A stretch of 64,000 nt of DNA from Typhlomys cinereus (GCA_023101885.1 JALPQD010000294.1:2717501-2781500), one strand, 5' to 3'; shown: positions 12,026-24,699, counted from the stretch's first letter. Program-made: numbers and translations. The notes: generated from the letters alone by a model not told the origin.

Positions 12026-12180
12026 TGGACGGTCCTGAGTTCGGATCCCATATCCCACGTATAGACGCGAGGCAGAAGCGGGGGCGGCTTGCGCCTCTGG
12101 TCCTGGTAGGGCGGAGCCTGTGAATCCCCGGGCAGAAGGAGGTGGAGGCGTCCATGGTGGTTCCCGTATTCGTCCGTGGT

Positions 12181-12217
<37 letters not shown>

Positions 12218-12278
12218 ACGCGCGCGCACACATACATATGCACACACGCACAATTGAATAAATAAAAAAAAAATTAAA
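12026..12278 (+). mobile_element. B2-superfamily (DIP-like) SINE in outer L1 ORF2
   Basis: The element is 5' truncated. It starts within the tRNA-like head just before the B-box-like GGTCCTGAGTTCGGATCCC, runs through the family body (GGCGGAGCCTGTGAATCC, GGAGGTGGAGGCGTCCATGG), then a CA repeat (12185-12212) and an A-rich tail. The flanks AAAAAATGGGCCTTGG at 12010-12025 and 12279-12294 are identical 16-mers, so this is a clean retrotransposition into the L1. Confidence 0.9.
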
Positions 12279-12906
12279 AAAAAATGGGCCTTGGACCTTA
12301 AAAGAAACTTTACCAAGGACGAAATTAAAATGTCTAACAAATATCTTTAAAAATGCTCCACATCCTTACCCATCAGGGAAATGCAAATCAAAATCTCCCT
12401 GAGATATCATCTCACCCCTGTCAGGATGGCAAAAATTCACAATACAAACAACACCAAATGCTGGAGAGGATGTGGAGAGAGGGGGAACTCTCTTACATTG
12501 CTGGTGGGAGTGTAGGCTCATATCACCACTCTGGCAAGCAATCTGGCAATTCTTGCAATTCTTAAAGAAGTTAAAGATTGAAATGCCATATGACCCTGCG
12601 ATTCTACTTTTGGGAATAACCCCCCATGCAGCAGAGTTTCACCTTGATAGCACAAGTGCAACCATGTTCATAGCAGCACTGTTTACAATAGCAAAGTCAT
12701 GGAATCAGCCCATATGTCCAACAGTTGACGAATGGATAAGGAAAATGCGGTACATTTATACAATGGAGTACTACTCAGCCATCAAAAATGATGATTTAAT
12801 GCAATTTGCTGGGAAATGGTTGGAATTAGAAACAATTATATTGAGTGAAGTATCCCAGACATGGAAAATTAAGCACTGTATGTACTCCCTAATAGTTGGA
12901 TCCTAG

Positions 12907-13937
12907 TACCAAACTCACTTAGAGACACTCAAAGACAAATCCCTGTAATACCTACAGTAATTGTAAAGATTAAAAACAGAAGGGATAGGGAAGGAGGGCC
13001 CTACCAGAAACAGAGGGGACCAAGTTACAGCAGAGAAAATAGGCCACCATCAAGGACTGCAAGTAAGTAATGAGACATCTGATTAAGTTCACAGACTTTC
13101 CTTCCTGATCATTTCCAACTGATAGGGTACATCTTACTAGAAGGTGAGGGCATATAGGCTGCCAGATAGAAGGTAACCATTTTGCAAATGGGTGATTGAC
13201 CTCTCTCTCACCATGGTCTCCTATTTCTATTCCTTCTACCTTTGAATAGACTCTTATACCAAAACTCTAACTTAACAGGTTTTTATCTCTGGCCAAGGGA
13301 TGACATCCTACCCATCAGGATGGAACCAAGGGCATTGCAGGAACAGCAAAACTGAAAAAAAATCATCAACAAACATAATTCAGAACATCAGAGACTCTAA
13401 AACAACCACCTGGAATCAGGCCTGCCTAATCTCTCCCCATCCTGAAGCTCAGGGAAATTTGCGGAAGAGGGAGAGGTAAGATTGTAAGAGAACAAGGATG
13501 GGAGGAGTCATGATATGCAAGATACTCCACACAAGTTAGGGCCGAACCAATCATAACCGGATTCTGCATGATCTGCACAATGACCAACATATCGTTGACC
13601 CCTCAAATTCCAGCATGGAGTAAAGGCACTAGGATCCTTAGAAGCAAGGGATTAACAGTCACAATAATGTTCCTATACTTAAGGGGAACACAAGAAAGAG
13701 TTCTAGGAAATGCCTCTGAGTCCTTACACCTCATCAGAGAGGAGGACTCAGAGGAAAGTTTGATATACTCATTAAAGGATGCTTCAGAGATGCGGGGAGG
13801 GGGCACTGGGAGAAAGGGAGGGAGGGGGGAAAGGAAGGGACAAAGCGGGGAGGGAACAGGGAGGTCCAGGGAGGGTTGGAGGGAGGGAGGGTACAGGGGT
13901 TCCTATTATGTTTGTATGAGCAGAAACAAATAAAAAA
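12907..13937 (+). other. outer L1 3' UTR and A-rich tail
   Basis: This matches the inner 3' UTR along its whole length, with more scattered differences than in parts of ORF2. It contains the G-rich purine tract (about 13795-13895) and ends in an A-rich tail that abuts the right 12-bp duplication. Confidence 0.85.
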
Positions 13938-13949
13938 AAGAAGTGTGAG
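13938..13949. repeat. right target-site duplication of outer L1
   Basis: This is the second copy of AAGAAGTGTGAG, matching 449-460. It marks the end of the nested L1 complex. Confidence 0.85.
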
Positions 13950-14495
13950 AAACTTAGGTGAATTTATTTCGCAGCAAAATAAAGAATAAAGGCCAATTTG
14001 GAACATTAGGAGAGATTTTAGATTCAGTTGTTGGCATGCTGACTTTGAGAAGCTTCCAGGACATGCACATATGTTTCATGGAGAGTCAAATGTTAAACTC
14101 GGTGGTGAGGCAACACACAAGGTTAAATGTTTGGAGATGACAATGTAAATGACAAGTGAAACCAAGGACAGTAGGCCAAGGTCCTGAGTGAGCATCATGC
14201 GAGTGGGAGGCAGCAGAAGCAGAAGCATTGGGAGCGTGCAGCATCTTGGCAGCCATGGAGTAGAGTCAAGCAGTCAAGCCCAGTGAGTGGGTCAAAGACT
14301 GGGAAAATTTGGTATGGGAGGCCCTGGGCTGTGAGATGGCAGCAGGGGTTGGCAGTGACACTAACAGAATGGGAAGAACACAAAGGCAGGCTGTCCTAGG
14401 TGGGGACCAAGTGGGAAGAGAAAAATGGGGGACATCTGGCTACCAGCTTCTAAAACCACATGACAGAGGGTGAGTGAAAAAGAAGTGTTATCTCC
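13950..14495. other. intergenic, nothing recognised
   Basis: Mixed sequence with no exon, RNA gene or known repeat that I can identify. Short open frames here lack any recognisable motif. Confidence 0.4.
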
Positions 14496-14504
14496 ATAGA
14501 GAGA

Positions 14505-15140
14505 ATGTCTTAGTTTCTGTGTAGTTGCTTCTATGAATACATGACCCAAAGAATTCAGAGGAACAAAGAGGGTTTTTTTTAATATTTATATATTTATTTA
14601 TTTATTTATTATTAATTTTTATACAAATTTGAAAAGTACCCTATTCCCCTCCCTCCCTCCACCCTTCCCTGTATCCCCTTGCTCCCTTCCTCCTCTTCCC
14701 CTTCCTTTACCCCCCTCCCTCCCTTTCTCCCAGTGCCCCCCCCCCATTCCTGGAGCATCCTTTGGTGTGCATATCAAATGTCCCTCTGTATGCTCCTCTC
14801 TGATGGAGTGTAGGGACTCAGTAGCATTGCCTGGAGATCTTTTTTGTGGAACAAGGAGTTTATTCACGCTCACATTTTGAGGTTACAGTCCATTATAGTG
14901 GCAGAAGCGTTCACTCCAACATCAGGAGTCAAGGGAAGTGTCACACTATACTCACAGGAAGTGACAAATCTGCAGTCTGCTAAGGATGCCAATTCTCTCC
15001 ATCTTATCTACCTGCCTAAGAAATGGTCCCATCTCCCATGGACTGGGTCTTCCCATATCAGTTAGATAATCTCTACAGGTTTGCTCAAAGGATTGCCTTA
15101 GCTAAATACCTCTTTATAGGTGGGCCCACTTCTCATTTGA
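14505..15140 (+). repeat. GGCTTACAG-type rodent dispersed repeat, broken by an L1 end
   Basis: The head CTTAGTTTCTGTGTAGTTGCTTC and the later GAGTTTATTCACGCTCACA..GAGGTTACAGTCCATTATAG resemble a common rodent repeat that opens TTTCTGTTGCTGTGATAAA and continues GGTTTATTTGGCTTACAG. I recall related copies as non-autonomous hAT-type (URR1-like) but cannot confirm the name. The copy is interrupted by the antisense L1 end at 14573-14847. Confidence 0.5.
14573..14847 (-). mobile_element. 5'-truncated L1 3' end (antisense)
   Basis: A poly(T)/AT-rich start is followed by the reverse complement of the family L1 3' UTR end: CATACAAA-type terminus, the C/T-rich complement of the purine tract, then the segment matching 13690-13800. 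Near-identical 11-mers GGAACAAAGAG (14560-14570) and GGAACAAGGAG (14848-14858) flank it and read as its target duplication. The insertion split an older dispersed repeat. Confidence 0.82.
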
Positions 15141-15153
15141 TAAGTTGAAATTT
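15139..15153. repeat. target-site duplication of RPL27A retrocopy (left)
   Basis: GATAAGTTGAAATTT occurs here and, identically, at 15616-15630. The copies bracket the retroposed RPL27A cDNA. Confidence 0.92.
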
Positions 15154-16734
<1,581 letters not shown>

Positions 16735-16900
16735 GTGCCTCAAAGATATCCATATTAATCCCAGAACTTATCACCCAAAAGTGTCTTCACAGGTATAGTG
16801 AAGTTTAAGATCGAGGGATGGAGTAATTATGTTGATGAGCCGAAAACTACCACAAGGGACCAAATAAGAGAGAAGGAAGGAGGGTTGGAATGTGTAGTAG
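16735..16900 (+). repeat. partial copy of an ancient mammalian dispersed repeat
   Basis: The string CAAAGATATCCATATTAATCCCAG and the following lines resemble the start of the same old family seen more completely at about 19370-19830. I do not assert the family name. Confidence 0.35.
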
Positions 16901-18595
16901 ATGTGGCAATGGAAGAAGAGGTGGCAAAAGACCCTGAGCCCAGGCATTCAGGTGCTTCTAGTATCTGAAAGGAATTGTTCCATGCAGACAACTGAGTTCT
17001 GGTCTTCTGACATAGAGGACTACAAAAGAGACTTGCTTCAAGCTGTAGGTGCATGCAATATTTTGCCTAGCAAAAGGCAACTACTATATATCATACAGAT
17101 GAAGTTAATGGGAGAACATAGGAGGCTTCGAGCACTTCCACAACTTCAGGGATGGGGAAACATGTCAGTGGGAATCTCTGCTTACGCCAATATCGCTCCC
17201 TGATTTCCACAGGCCCCCTCTGGATTGTTCATCCACATGGCAGGATGCTTGTTCAATGACGCATATATTATAATACTTTAGTAGAGAAAGTGGAAGAGGA
17301 AAGAAGAGAGAGAGCTTGAATGAGGAAACAAAACAAATGAACCCCCCTTTCTGGTAAGGAGAGGAGAAACTATTCAACCCAGGGCTGCCAAATCTTGGAG
17401 CAAGAGGTGAGCACTGTCAGAAACCTGGCTTCACCACGCAGATCACCAGCTCGGAAGCCAAGTCCTCTCTCTGGCCCAGCAATGTTCCTGTCTCCATCAT
17501 CCCAGGGCCAGGTGCCACGTAACTGGGAGTCGCTCTTAGAAAGTCTGGCAAACCTGCTGCTTCACCAGCCACGTGGCTCTTAACTGAGCACTGGCTGTGG
17601 AACCCTAGGACGTCTGCTCTTTTCTCCTGACTCACACCCAGGAAGTAGAGCACACAGGTACATCAAGAGATGTCAGGCTATAGATGGAAAGAGGGCAGCA
17701 ATTCAGCCACTCAGACAGCCCTTGAAGCCAGCAGTTAGCAGCAACATCCACCCACAGCCCCACCAGCCACAACTAGCATCCTGGGAGCTGCCAAGTGGAG
17801 GTGAGAAAACAGGAGACCTCCGGCAGCCAGCAGGCTTCTTTCCCGCTCCATGCATTGAGTTCCCATCGTAAAAGCAATCGCCTCGCTGCTCCCTGCAGGG
17901 TAGTAGTGTGGCAGCCCGAGCCCTGGCAGTACCATCTAGATTCTTTCATTGGAAGCACACGCTCGTTATAGATTTTTTTTTTCTCTCAAATAAATCACAC
18001 TGCAGTTTTCAAAGGAAAAGTGTGCTCTGGGCTCAAATGACAACCCAAGAAACGACAGTCTCCATCCCATGTCAGGCACTAGGATGTCACTTTTAAGGGC
18101 TGAGAGTTCCGACCATGCTCCTAAAATAACCGCGGATCTGCCACTACATGTTCCTGGGATGTTGGTTCACATGCATGCACGCGCTCTGATTGAAGGAGGC
18201 TAGGAGGACAGAATAGCAGGGACAGAAGCTCCAGCCAGGACCCGGCAATGTGTACAGACAGTTGTCCCAGGTGTAGGGGACATGGACAATCCTTTGCCCT
18301 AATGTTCCCATAAACCAGTTCTAACAAAGGCTGTCTCAATTCATAGTAACTAAAGTCATCTTTTACTTAATTGTCTAAGCTGGACTAAAGCAGGGGACAC
18401 TGATGATGATTTGGTCAGTGTTCAGGACATCCACTGGCCATGCTTCATCAGTGGGAAGGATTGCCAGACCTCCAAGATCAGCCCCTCACTCATACATGCA
18501 CGGTCTGCTCAGTTCAGGACTCCTGCAAAGAGATTATGCAGGACTTTCTCCATCTCCTCCTTCCTGCTTACAACTGAGTGGACATTAGGCTGATT
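16901..18595. other. intergenic, nothing recognised
   Basis: Mixed sequence with no gene or clear repeat identified. Short open frames show no domain or conserved motif. Confidence 0.35.
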
Positions 18596-18948
18596 TTCTG
18601 TATTCATTACTTTTCTTGTCGCCGTGATCTGACAAGGAGCAATGTAAGGGAGGAAGGATTTATTTGGGCTTACAGTTGAAGAGGATGTAATCCCTTGTGG
18701 TACAGAAGCCATCCCTGGTGGCAGGGGCAAGAAGTGTCTAGTCATGTTACATCTCTGGTCAAGAAGTAAAGAGCAAACAGAGGGTGGGGCTGGGCTATAA
18801 AATCCCAAGGTCTGCCCCAAGTGGTTTACTTTGCAGTGAAGTTGCTCCTTCTAAAGGTTCCACAATTTTTCCAAAGAGTGTCACTAGCTGGGGACCAAGG
18901 GTTCTGAAGCATGAGCCTATGAGAGACATTTCACATTCAAACCAAAGA
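18596..18948 (+). repeat. GGCTTACAG-type rodent dispersed repeat
   Basis: It opens ATTACTTTTCTTGTCGCCGTGAT, continues GGATTTATTTGGGCTTACAG and ends with CTAGCTGGGGACCAAGGGTTCTGAAGC..CATTCAAACCA. It is more complete than the copies at 14.5, 24.7 and 29.5 kb and in the same orientation. The family name is not asserted. Confidence 0.55.
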
Positions 18949-19369
18949 ACTGGCTCTTCGATCTTCAGGGATGGAGAGGGAAGTCTCTTGGTTTCTTATC
19001 CCTGCATTGGTGTTACTCTCTCCAGCACTCAATGGAGGGACACATTCATTTGCATTACCCCTACCTGGTAACTATCATAGAAGATAGAGTGATTGAGCCC
19101 AGAGTTTTCAATGGCTCATACATTTCAGAAAATAATGCCATCACGGATCATGTAGCAGACTTTGGCCTCGGTCAGTACTATAATCAAAGAGAAATGAAAC
19201 CAGTTATGTAGCTTGAACTGCCCACCACTAACTCCCCTAAAATAATATCTTGGTCTTTAAGGAGTATGAAATAACCTAAAAAAATCAGTCTTAAAAAGCC
19301 AATAAGTTAATAATTTAACTTAAGATGAGGTAATATACAATACTTTCAAGACATGGATAGGGCAAGTGG

Positions 19370-19830
19370 TATCAAAATAATGGTATCCAAAGATGTTCTT
19401 GGCCTATTGCTCATGGACATATTAGGTCATTTGGCAAAAGTGAATTTAGGTTGCAGATGGGACCAAGCCTGTTCATCAGTGGCCTGATTTCAGGGAGATT
19501 ATCCTGTCATATGGGTAGACCTGATATTCATTCAGGCCCTACATGTGGAAGAGGAAGGATCAGAGAATGACAGTCTGGAACGGGCTGAGCTTGACATCAT
19601 GGCATCACTGGCTTTGAAGAGGATGGGGAGCCACAAACCAAGTGGTCCTTAGATGCTGGGAAACACAAGGGTATTGCTCCTCCCAGAGGGATGGCTCCTG
19701 CTAACACCTCAATTTTTAGCCCAGTGAGGCTTACATCAGACCCTTGGCCTTAAGAACTATATAATAATAGATTTTTTAAGTCATTAGGTCTGCAAACATT
19801 CGCTACAGCAGTGACAGGAAACAAATGTAC
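19370..19830 (+). repeat. ancient mammalian dispersed repeat
   Basis: The blocks CAAAGATGTTCTTGGCC, GGGAGATTATCCTGTCATATGG, TTTTTAGCCCAGTGAGGC and GCTACAGCAGTGACAGGAAAC follow the order of an old placental repeat known to me by sequence but not confidently by name. It is strongly diverged. Confidence 0.5.
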
Positions 19831-19867
19831 CCTCTGAACCTAGGTGTCTAAGCCTTGGTAATGTTTG

Positions 19868-20010
19868 CATTTTGGTCAGGAGATTTTGAGTGCTGGATCT
19901 GCCATGTGGGTTGCAGGAGATTCAGTAAAGTCCTTCACCTCTATGCTGTAGATGCTAGTATGACCTTCTATTGCAAGTTGTAAGAACAAAAATATCTCCA
20001 GACATTGCCC
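19868..20010 (+). repeat. MER5-like (hAT-Charlie) fragment
   Basis: The segment CCTTCACCTCTATGCTGTAGATGC..AAGTTGTAAGAACAAAAATATCTCCAGACATTGCC follows the central and right part of MER5-type elements. It is a non-autonomous DNA-transposon fossil. Confidence 0.55.
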
Positions 20011-20721
20011 TAGGGTGGAAAGAAAGGGAAAATCTCCATGGTCACTGGCTTTAATATATACCTGCTCTCATTCACATGGAGTTCTCATCCCTGATGCTTT
20101 AGATGAGAATTTTCAATGCTCACAGAAAATTAGGTGTCAAGGGAAGCAACACAGAAAGTTTGCATCAATCTTTGATGTTCAGAGTGATTTTTTCCCCCAT
20201 TTCAACCAAGCTGGTTCGTTGGGGGAGAGAAAAAAAGAAGTGGAATGTACTAATAAATAAAAAAGGGCATAGCACTGAGATGCAGAGGATACAAAACAAT
20301 CTGGACCTGTTTTAAGCATACTCTGTTAGTATTTGCCTAGTGCAGTCATGATTCCTGGGCTGAAGGATCTTACTGTCTCAAAGGGGAGATTCATGCACAA
20401 TTTGGAAAACACTGAGTAGAAGTTGAAAAGCACACCAGAATCAAGAATCTATAATCTAGAGATTGGAGATGTGGTTAGAGTTTTTATTACACAAGCATGT
20501 GGACCTAAGTTTAGTTTCCAACACTCTCAAAGAAACCTGAGTGTCAACTACAGTGTGATGAGGAACGCAGGGACAGAAGAGCAGAGGTTTTCTGTACACT
20601 AGCTCAGACTTAGTGAGAGATGTTGGCTCAAGGGAACAAGACTGAAAGGAATATAACAGGACTCAGAACATCCTTCTTTGACCTGCATGTACACAGAAAC
20701 ACATGCCTGAGCATGCATACA

Positions 20722-20768
<47 letters not shown>

Positions 20769-22029
20769 GAACACACATGCAGGTCCATGATTTTATCACA
20801 AGCTACAAGAAAATTAAACAAAGGAATTGAATGTTTGAAGCCAAGAATGCATCAGAAAGTGTAGCCAAGTATCTTGGAAGAGGCAAGTCCATATTGGTAC
20901 AGGAAGCTTTATAGGCAGGGCACTTGAGACCCAGAGCTTTCACAAGAAGGAGAGAGTCTATACAAGTCAACTCAGGGCGAGAGACCATGCGCACAGGACA
21001 CAAGAAAGGGAAACTTCACACGTGCACTATCTAGAAGCAACTGGCAGCTCCAGACAAATGTGACCATGTGGAGATGTGTCTTGTTCTAGTTAACAGTAAT
21101 GGGAATGTGTTCCATTCTGACAAACTGGGTCTTGAATTCAATCAGGAAGCTGTTGGTTGTCTCCTTAGTTACTCATGTCACTATTACACTGGTTGTCACC
21201 TGTTGCTATGGTAATTTTTGTTGCAACTTGCAGATCTCATGAGTTGATGAGGCCTGTGATTATTTCTCTCACCCAATAGTTTCTACAGTATGCTTTGGTA
21301 CTGTGTAAGCTATCCACCAAGGAGGAAGTTCTCAGACCAGTTCCAGTTGATGTATTTTGCCCATGTTCTATGATCCATTTGTGTTGCATCTTCAGTAATA
21401 GGGTTTTATTCACCGTTTTTTTGGAGAGCAACCAAGAGCAAGTCTATATTGTTTGGAGGCCTTTGAGACCTCTCTGACCAACATTTTATCAGGAAGTTCA
21501 ACATTTCTGTTGCTTCAAATATATTTTTAATTGTCACTAAGTAGTAAGTGGTTCAATTTTGGGCTTTTTTAATTTTACCCTGTTTTCCTCACTCTGTGTT
21601 CCTCTGCATAGGGACTGCCCTTCCTAGTTCCTTTCTTTAAAAGACATGGCTTTTTTGACACCTTGCTAGCATATGAGAGGTTCCTATGTGGTTGCCTCCC
21701 GCAATTTTAGCATTTTTCTAAAAGTCCCTTTGTCCTTCCTATATCCCATCCCCACATTCCCCTCTTAGGTATTTTTCCCAATTATTCCCTCCATCACCCT
21801 ACTTGCTGTGGCATCCTAAACCTATATCCCTTTAAAAGGTTTCAACTAACTACTTAAGAAGGTACCTATTTTAAAGGATATCACTATAGACCCTAAAACT
21901 GATGATAGAAAATGGAACAACATTAGGTCAAAATTGTACCAAAGTAAATTGAAAATATAGATGGATGGGAAAGATTTCATTAACACATGAAATAAAATCT
22001 GATAGTATAAAAACTATTAATAAAATAGT
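20011..22029. other. intergenic; CA microsatellite inside
   Basis: No gene was recognised. A (CA)n run of about 40 bases lies at 20723-20762. The rest is unassigned. Confidence 0.4.
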
Positions 22030-22735
22030 GTACTTTTATCTGACCCAACTGCCCATAAAGGCACTGCACATGTGGCTGCTGTGTTGTGTGTGTATCAGAC
22101 AGCGGCAGAGAGGAGACAAATCATGTCTACACTCAGTGTTCTGACTTGTGAACATCTGAATGATTAGTTGCCAATATACCACAGTGCTTGCTAATGCCCT
22201 TAATTCCATATATGTGTGCATACAACCTGGGTAGCCTTCAATAAACTGGATTCCATGTGTTCACAACTGCATCTCTGGAGCAGGGCTTTATATGCTCACA
22301 AGTAGACAGTTTCGCTGAGCCAGGGCTGAGTGTGCTCACAGTGTGGATAGCCTTCCATGGCCCAGGTTCCATGTGCTCACAACGTGGGTGGCCTCCCTGG
22401 GCTGGTCCCCTGTGCACTCCTAATGTGGATCCCTGGGCCAAGGCTCCATATGCTCACAATGCAGGTGGCCTCGACATGCTCACAACATGAACAACCTTCC
22501 TGGGCTGGGTCTCCACATTGTGGAGAGCCTTCTGTGCACTAGCACGTTGTGTGCTCACTCCATGAACTTACTACAATCTTATAGGAGATGGACAAACTAC
22601 CATCCTTTAGCATCTCCATGGGTCCTAAACCATGTGAAGTTGGACACTCAGTCATAACATCTGTCTACATCCTTAATACATTCCCTCCTGTGCTTGTATA
22701 TTATTTTATATTGAAGACCACCTTTAAAAATGAGA
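22030..22735. repeat. tandem block, unit 1, with internal minisatellite
   Basis: The unit starts CAACTGCCCATAAAGGCACTGC, passes CAGTGTTCTGACTTGTGAACAT, then carries a degenerate minisatellite (22240-22560) in which TGCTCACAA-type words recur about every 36-40 bases (near 22257, 22292, 22332, 22373, 22450, 22477). It closes with CATGAACTTA..GGAGATGGACA..CAGTCATAACATCTG. The same order recurs in unit 2. Confidence 0.7.
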
Positions 22736-23350
22736 CAACTGGCCCTAAGACAACTGCACATTTGGCTTCTGTGTTACACATGTGTCAGATATAGCAGAGA
22801 GGAGAGAGACTATATCCATATTCAGTGTTCTGACCTGTGAACATTTGAATGACTAGTGGCCTGAAATACTTCTTGAATTCCATATCTGTGTAGTCACAAC
22901 ATGAGCGGCCTCTGTGTATTGGGCTTCATGTGCTCACCATATGGACAACTCCTCATGAGTCAGGCTCCATGTGTTCACATGAGGACAGCAGACCTGGACT
23001 TGGACCCTGTGTGCGCACGATATGCATGGCCTCTTTGAGACAGGACTCCGTGTGCACACAAGTGGATGGTATGGCCTCCTGTGGGCCAGGGCTCTGTATG
23101 CGCATAATATGGACAGTCTGCCTATGCCAGGACTCCAGTATTTTCACAATGTAGATGGCCTTCTGTGGGCAAGGGCACCTGTGTTCCCATCATGAACTTA
23201 GTCTAAGAGATGGACACAACTCCTGTTCTTTAACTTTATCAGGAATTCTTCACAATGTGAAACTGGAAGCTCAGTCATAACAACTATGTACATCCTAAAA
23301 GTGTTTTGTTTTCATTGCTCATGTGTTATTTCATATTGTATTTCAATTTT
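22736..23350. repeat. tandem block, unit 2
   Basis: This repeats unit 1 in direct orientation: CAACTGCACATTTGGCTTCTG, CAGTGTTCTGACCTGTGAACAT, the minisatellite part (22885-23190), then CATGAACTTAGTC..GAGATGGACAC..CAGTCATAACAACTATG. It is shorter than unit 1 and clearly diverged from it, so the duplication is not recent. Confidence 0.68.
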
Positions 23351-23530
23351 CAAAAGAGGACAAAAATGTGGGAGGTATACATGCTAGAAAAATGTCTAGG
23401 GGAAAATGCAGTGTACACATGCATGAGATTGTAAAAGAATTACAAAAAGAGTACATAAAGGTGGGAGGCGGACCTGCTAGAGGACTGTCCAGGAGGAAAA
23501 GGAGGGAGCAAAAGAAAAGATGAACTGAAG
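23351..23530. repeat. short direct duplication
   Basis: GTGGGAGGTATACATGCTAG..TGTCTAGGGG and, about 100 bases on, GTGGGAGGCGGACCTGCTAG..TGTCCAGGAGG are two diverged copies of one short unit. No coding sense is apparent. Confidence 0.45.
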
Positions 23531-23599
23531 CAAATGTAAAAACAACAGTGTTAGTTTAAGAGATCATCCACAAGCATGCGATTCCAAGGATTTAAATTG

Positions 23600-23750
23600 G
23601 AACCTTCTTTACCTAACCTCCTTCTAAGAAGCCTTGAATTGGGTACTTCTCTTTGAGTTTCTGAATCTATAAGATCAATGACATTGATCCCTAAATTCAT
23701 TGAAGGAATTAAATAAAGCCCTTGACAGCATGTCTGGAACATGATGAGTG
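23600..23750 (+). repeat. MIR-like SINE fossil
   Basis: The order TTTGAGTTTCTGAATCTATAAG..GAATTAAATAAAGCCC..GCATGTCTGGAACATGATGAG follows the MIR core and right end (CTCAGTTTCCTCATCTGTAAAAT.. / ..GCCTGGCACATAGTA). It is highly diverged. Confidence 0.5.
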
Positions 23751-24690
23751 ACTTGTAATTGTTCCTACTGCAGATGCGTAAAGAAATATGTCCAGGGTTT
23801 AACTAATGAACAGATTCCTCTCTACAGGGTGAATGTTAGGTACAATCATGCCAAAGCATCAGTACACATGACTTGAGGAGAAGACATGAGAAGAAGAACA
23901 GGTATGTTCTGGAAGCACTCCTGTGAATGTACCACAGAGAAACCAGCCTGCAGAAATCATGCAGGATAGCTGTGCATTTATAGTGTCACCTGTGTACCTC
24001 CATCTCAGACTGCAATGTTCCTGCACTGATAACATAGGGATCCTTCTGCAGTAGAGTCACTGAAGACTTCTCAAGTGCAGCTGGGATGGCCTCGAGGGAG
24101 TGTCAGACTTGGCATGAACCAGAGATGAAGATATCTTTCAAAGAAAGCCAATTTTCAGTTACAGCCAATCACCATATCAGGATATTTGTAGATCATTTCA
24201 GTTTTCAAAGAAAGGGTAGAAATCAGTAAACCTGGGGGGTAATTTTCCAGATTGAAAACAGTAGGAGAAATGAGAGGGTTGCCGCCTGAAGGCCATAGCC
24301 ACGTAATCCTGGGTTACAGACTTGTGAGATAAGCCTCTCACTGTCCTCTTTGATGCCAGAGCCCCACTGGCAAGAAGTCTGGATGCTTTTCTTGTAAGGC
24401 TCTAATGAGCCCCAGAGGAAAAACTTCTTCCTGACTTTTCACTGAAAAAAAAAATCTATATATTGACTAAAGGGACGCTACCACTGTAAGACCATCCTTC
24501 AGCTAGTTGGCAGCTCAGCAATTTCTTGAAGGTCAGGAGCCTGGAAGTCCTTTGCAATCTCCTTTCTTCTTCCTCACAGTCAGTCTGTGACCAAGCCCTA
24601 GAAAGTGGATCCCTCAGCATTCAGGCCAGGCATCTTCCTGCCTTATCCCTGACTCTGGCCAGTCCTCATGCCTCTACCTCACCATGTTCT
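23751..24690. other. intergenic, nothing recognised
   Basis: No exon or RNA gene was recognised in this stretch. Confidence 0.35.
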
Positions 24691-24699
24691 CACTCTGCT

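Larger units (their letters stand above)
8808..12906 (+). pseudogene. outer L1 ORF2, split by a SINE
   Basis: The start ATG at 8808 matches that of the inner ORF2 (3509). The endonuclease segment, reverse transcriptase and C-terminal Cys-rich motif are all present. The catalytic FADD is altered to LADD (10901-10912). Breaks include a nine-A run at about 9059-9067, stops near 9278, frame changes near 9725, 10115, 10485, 10719 and 10963, TAA and TGA stops near 11128 and 11620, and TTTAAA near 12346. A SINE occupies 12026-12278. The lesions near 9060, 10115, 10719, 10963 and 11620 also occur at the matching sites of the inner copy. Confidence 0.88.
461..13937 (+). mobile_element. outer full-length L1, interrupted by an L1 and a SINE
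   Basis: The element has a GC-rich 5' UTR (461-864), ORF1 (865-1547, resuming at 8380-8708), ORF2 (8808-12906, split by a SINE), a 3' UTR with a G-rich purine tract (12907-13931) and an A-rich tail. Matching 12-bp duplications lie at both ends. Without its insertions it would be about 6.4 kb, the usual size of a full-length rodent L1. ORF1 has a single-base deletion near 1167, and ORF2 has several stops and frameshifts, so it cannot encode working proteins. Inserted elements are the L1 at 1548-8379 and the SINE at 12026-12278. Confidence 0.92.

Noticed and set aside
11535..12251. 238-codon minus-strand open frame
   Set aside because: It runs antisense through L1 ORF2 and the SINE with its CA repeat. 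The Cys/Val repeats come from the microsatellite.
22240..23190. Regularly spaced repeats that might suggest a CRISPR array
   Set aside because: The units are degenerate, the spacers are themselves repetitive, and the genome is mammalian. This is a minisatellite.
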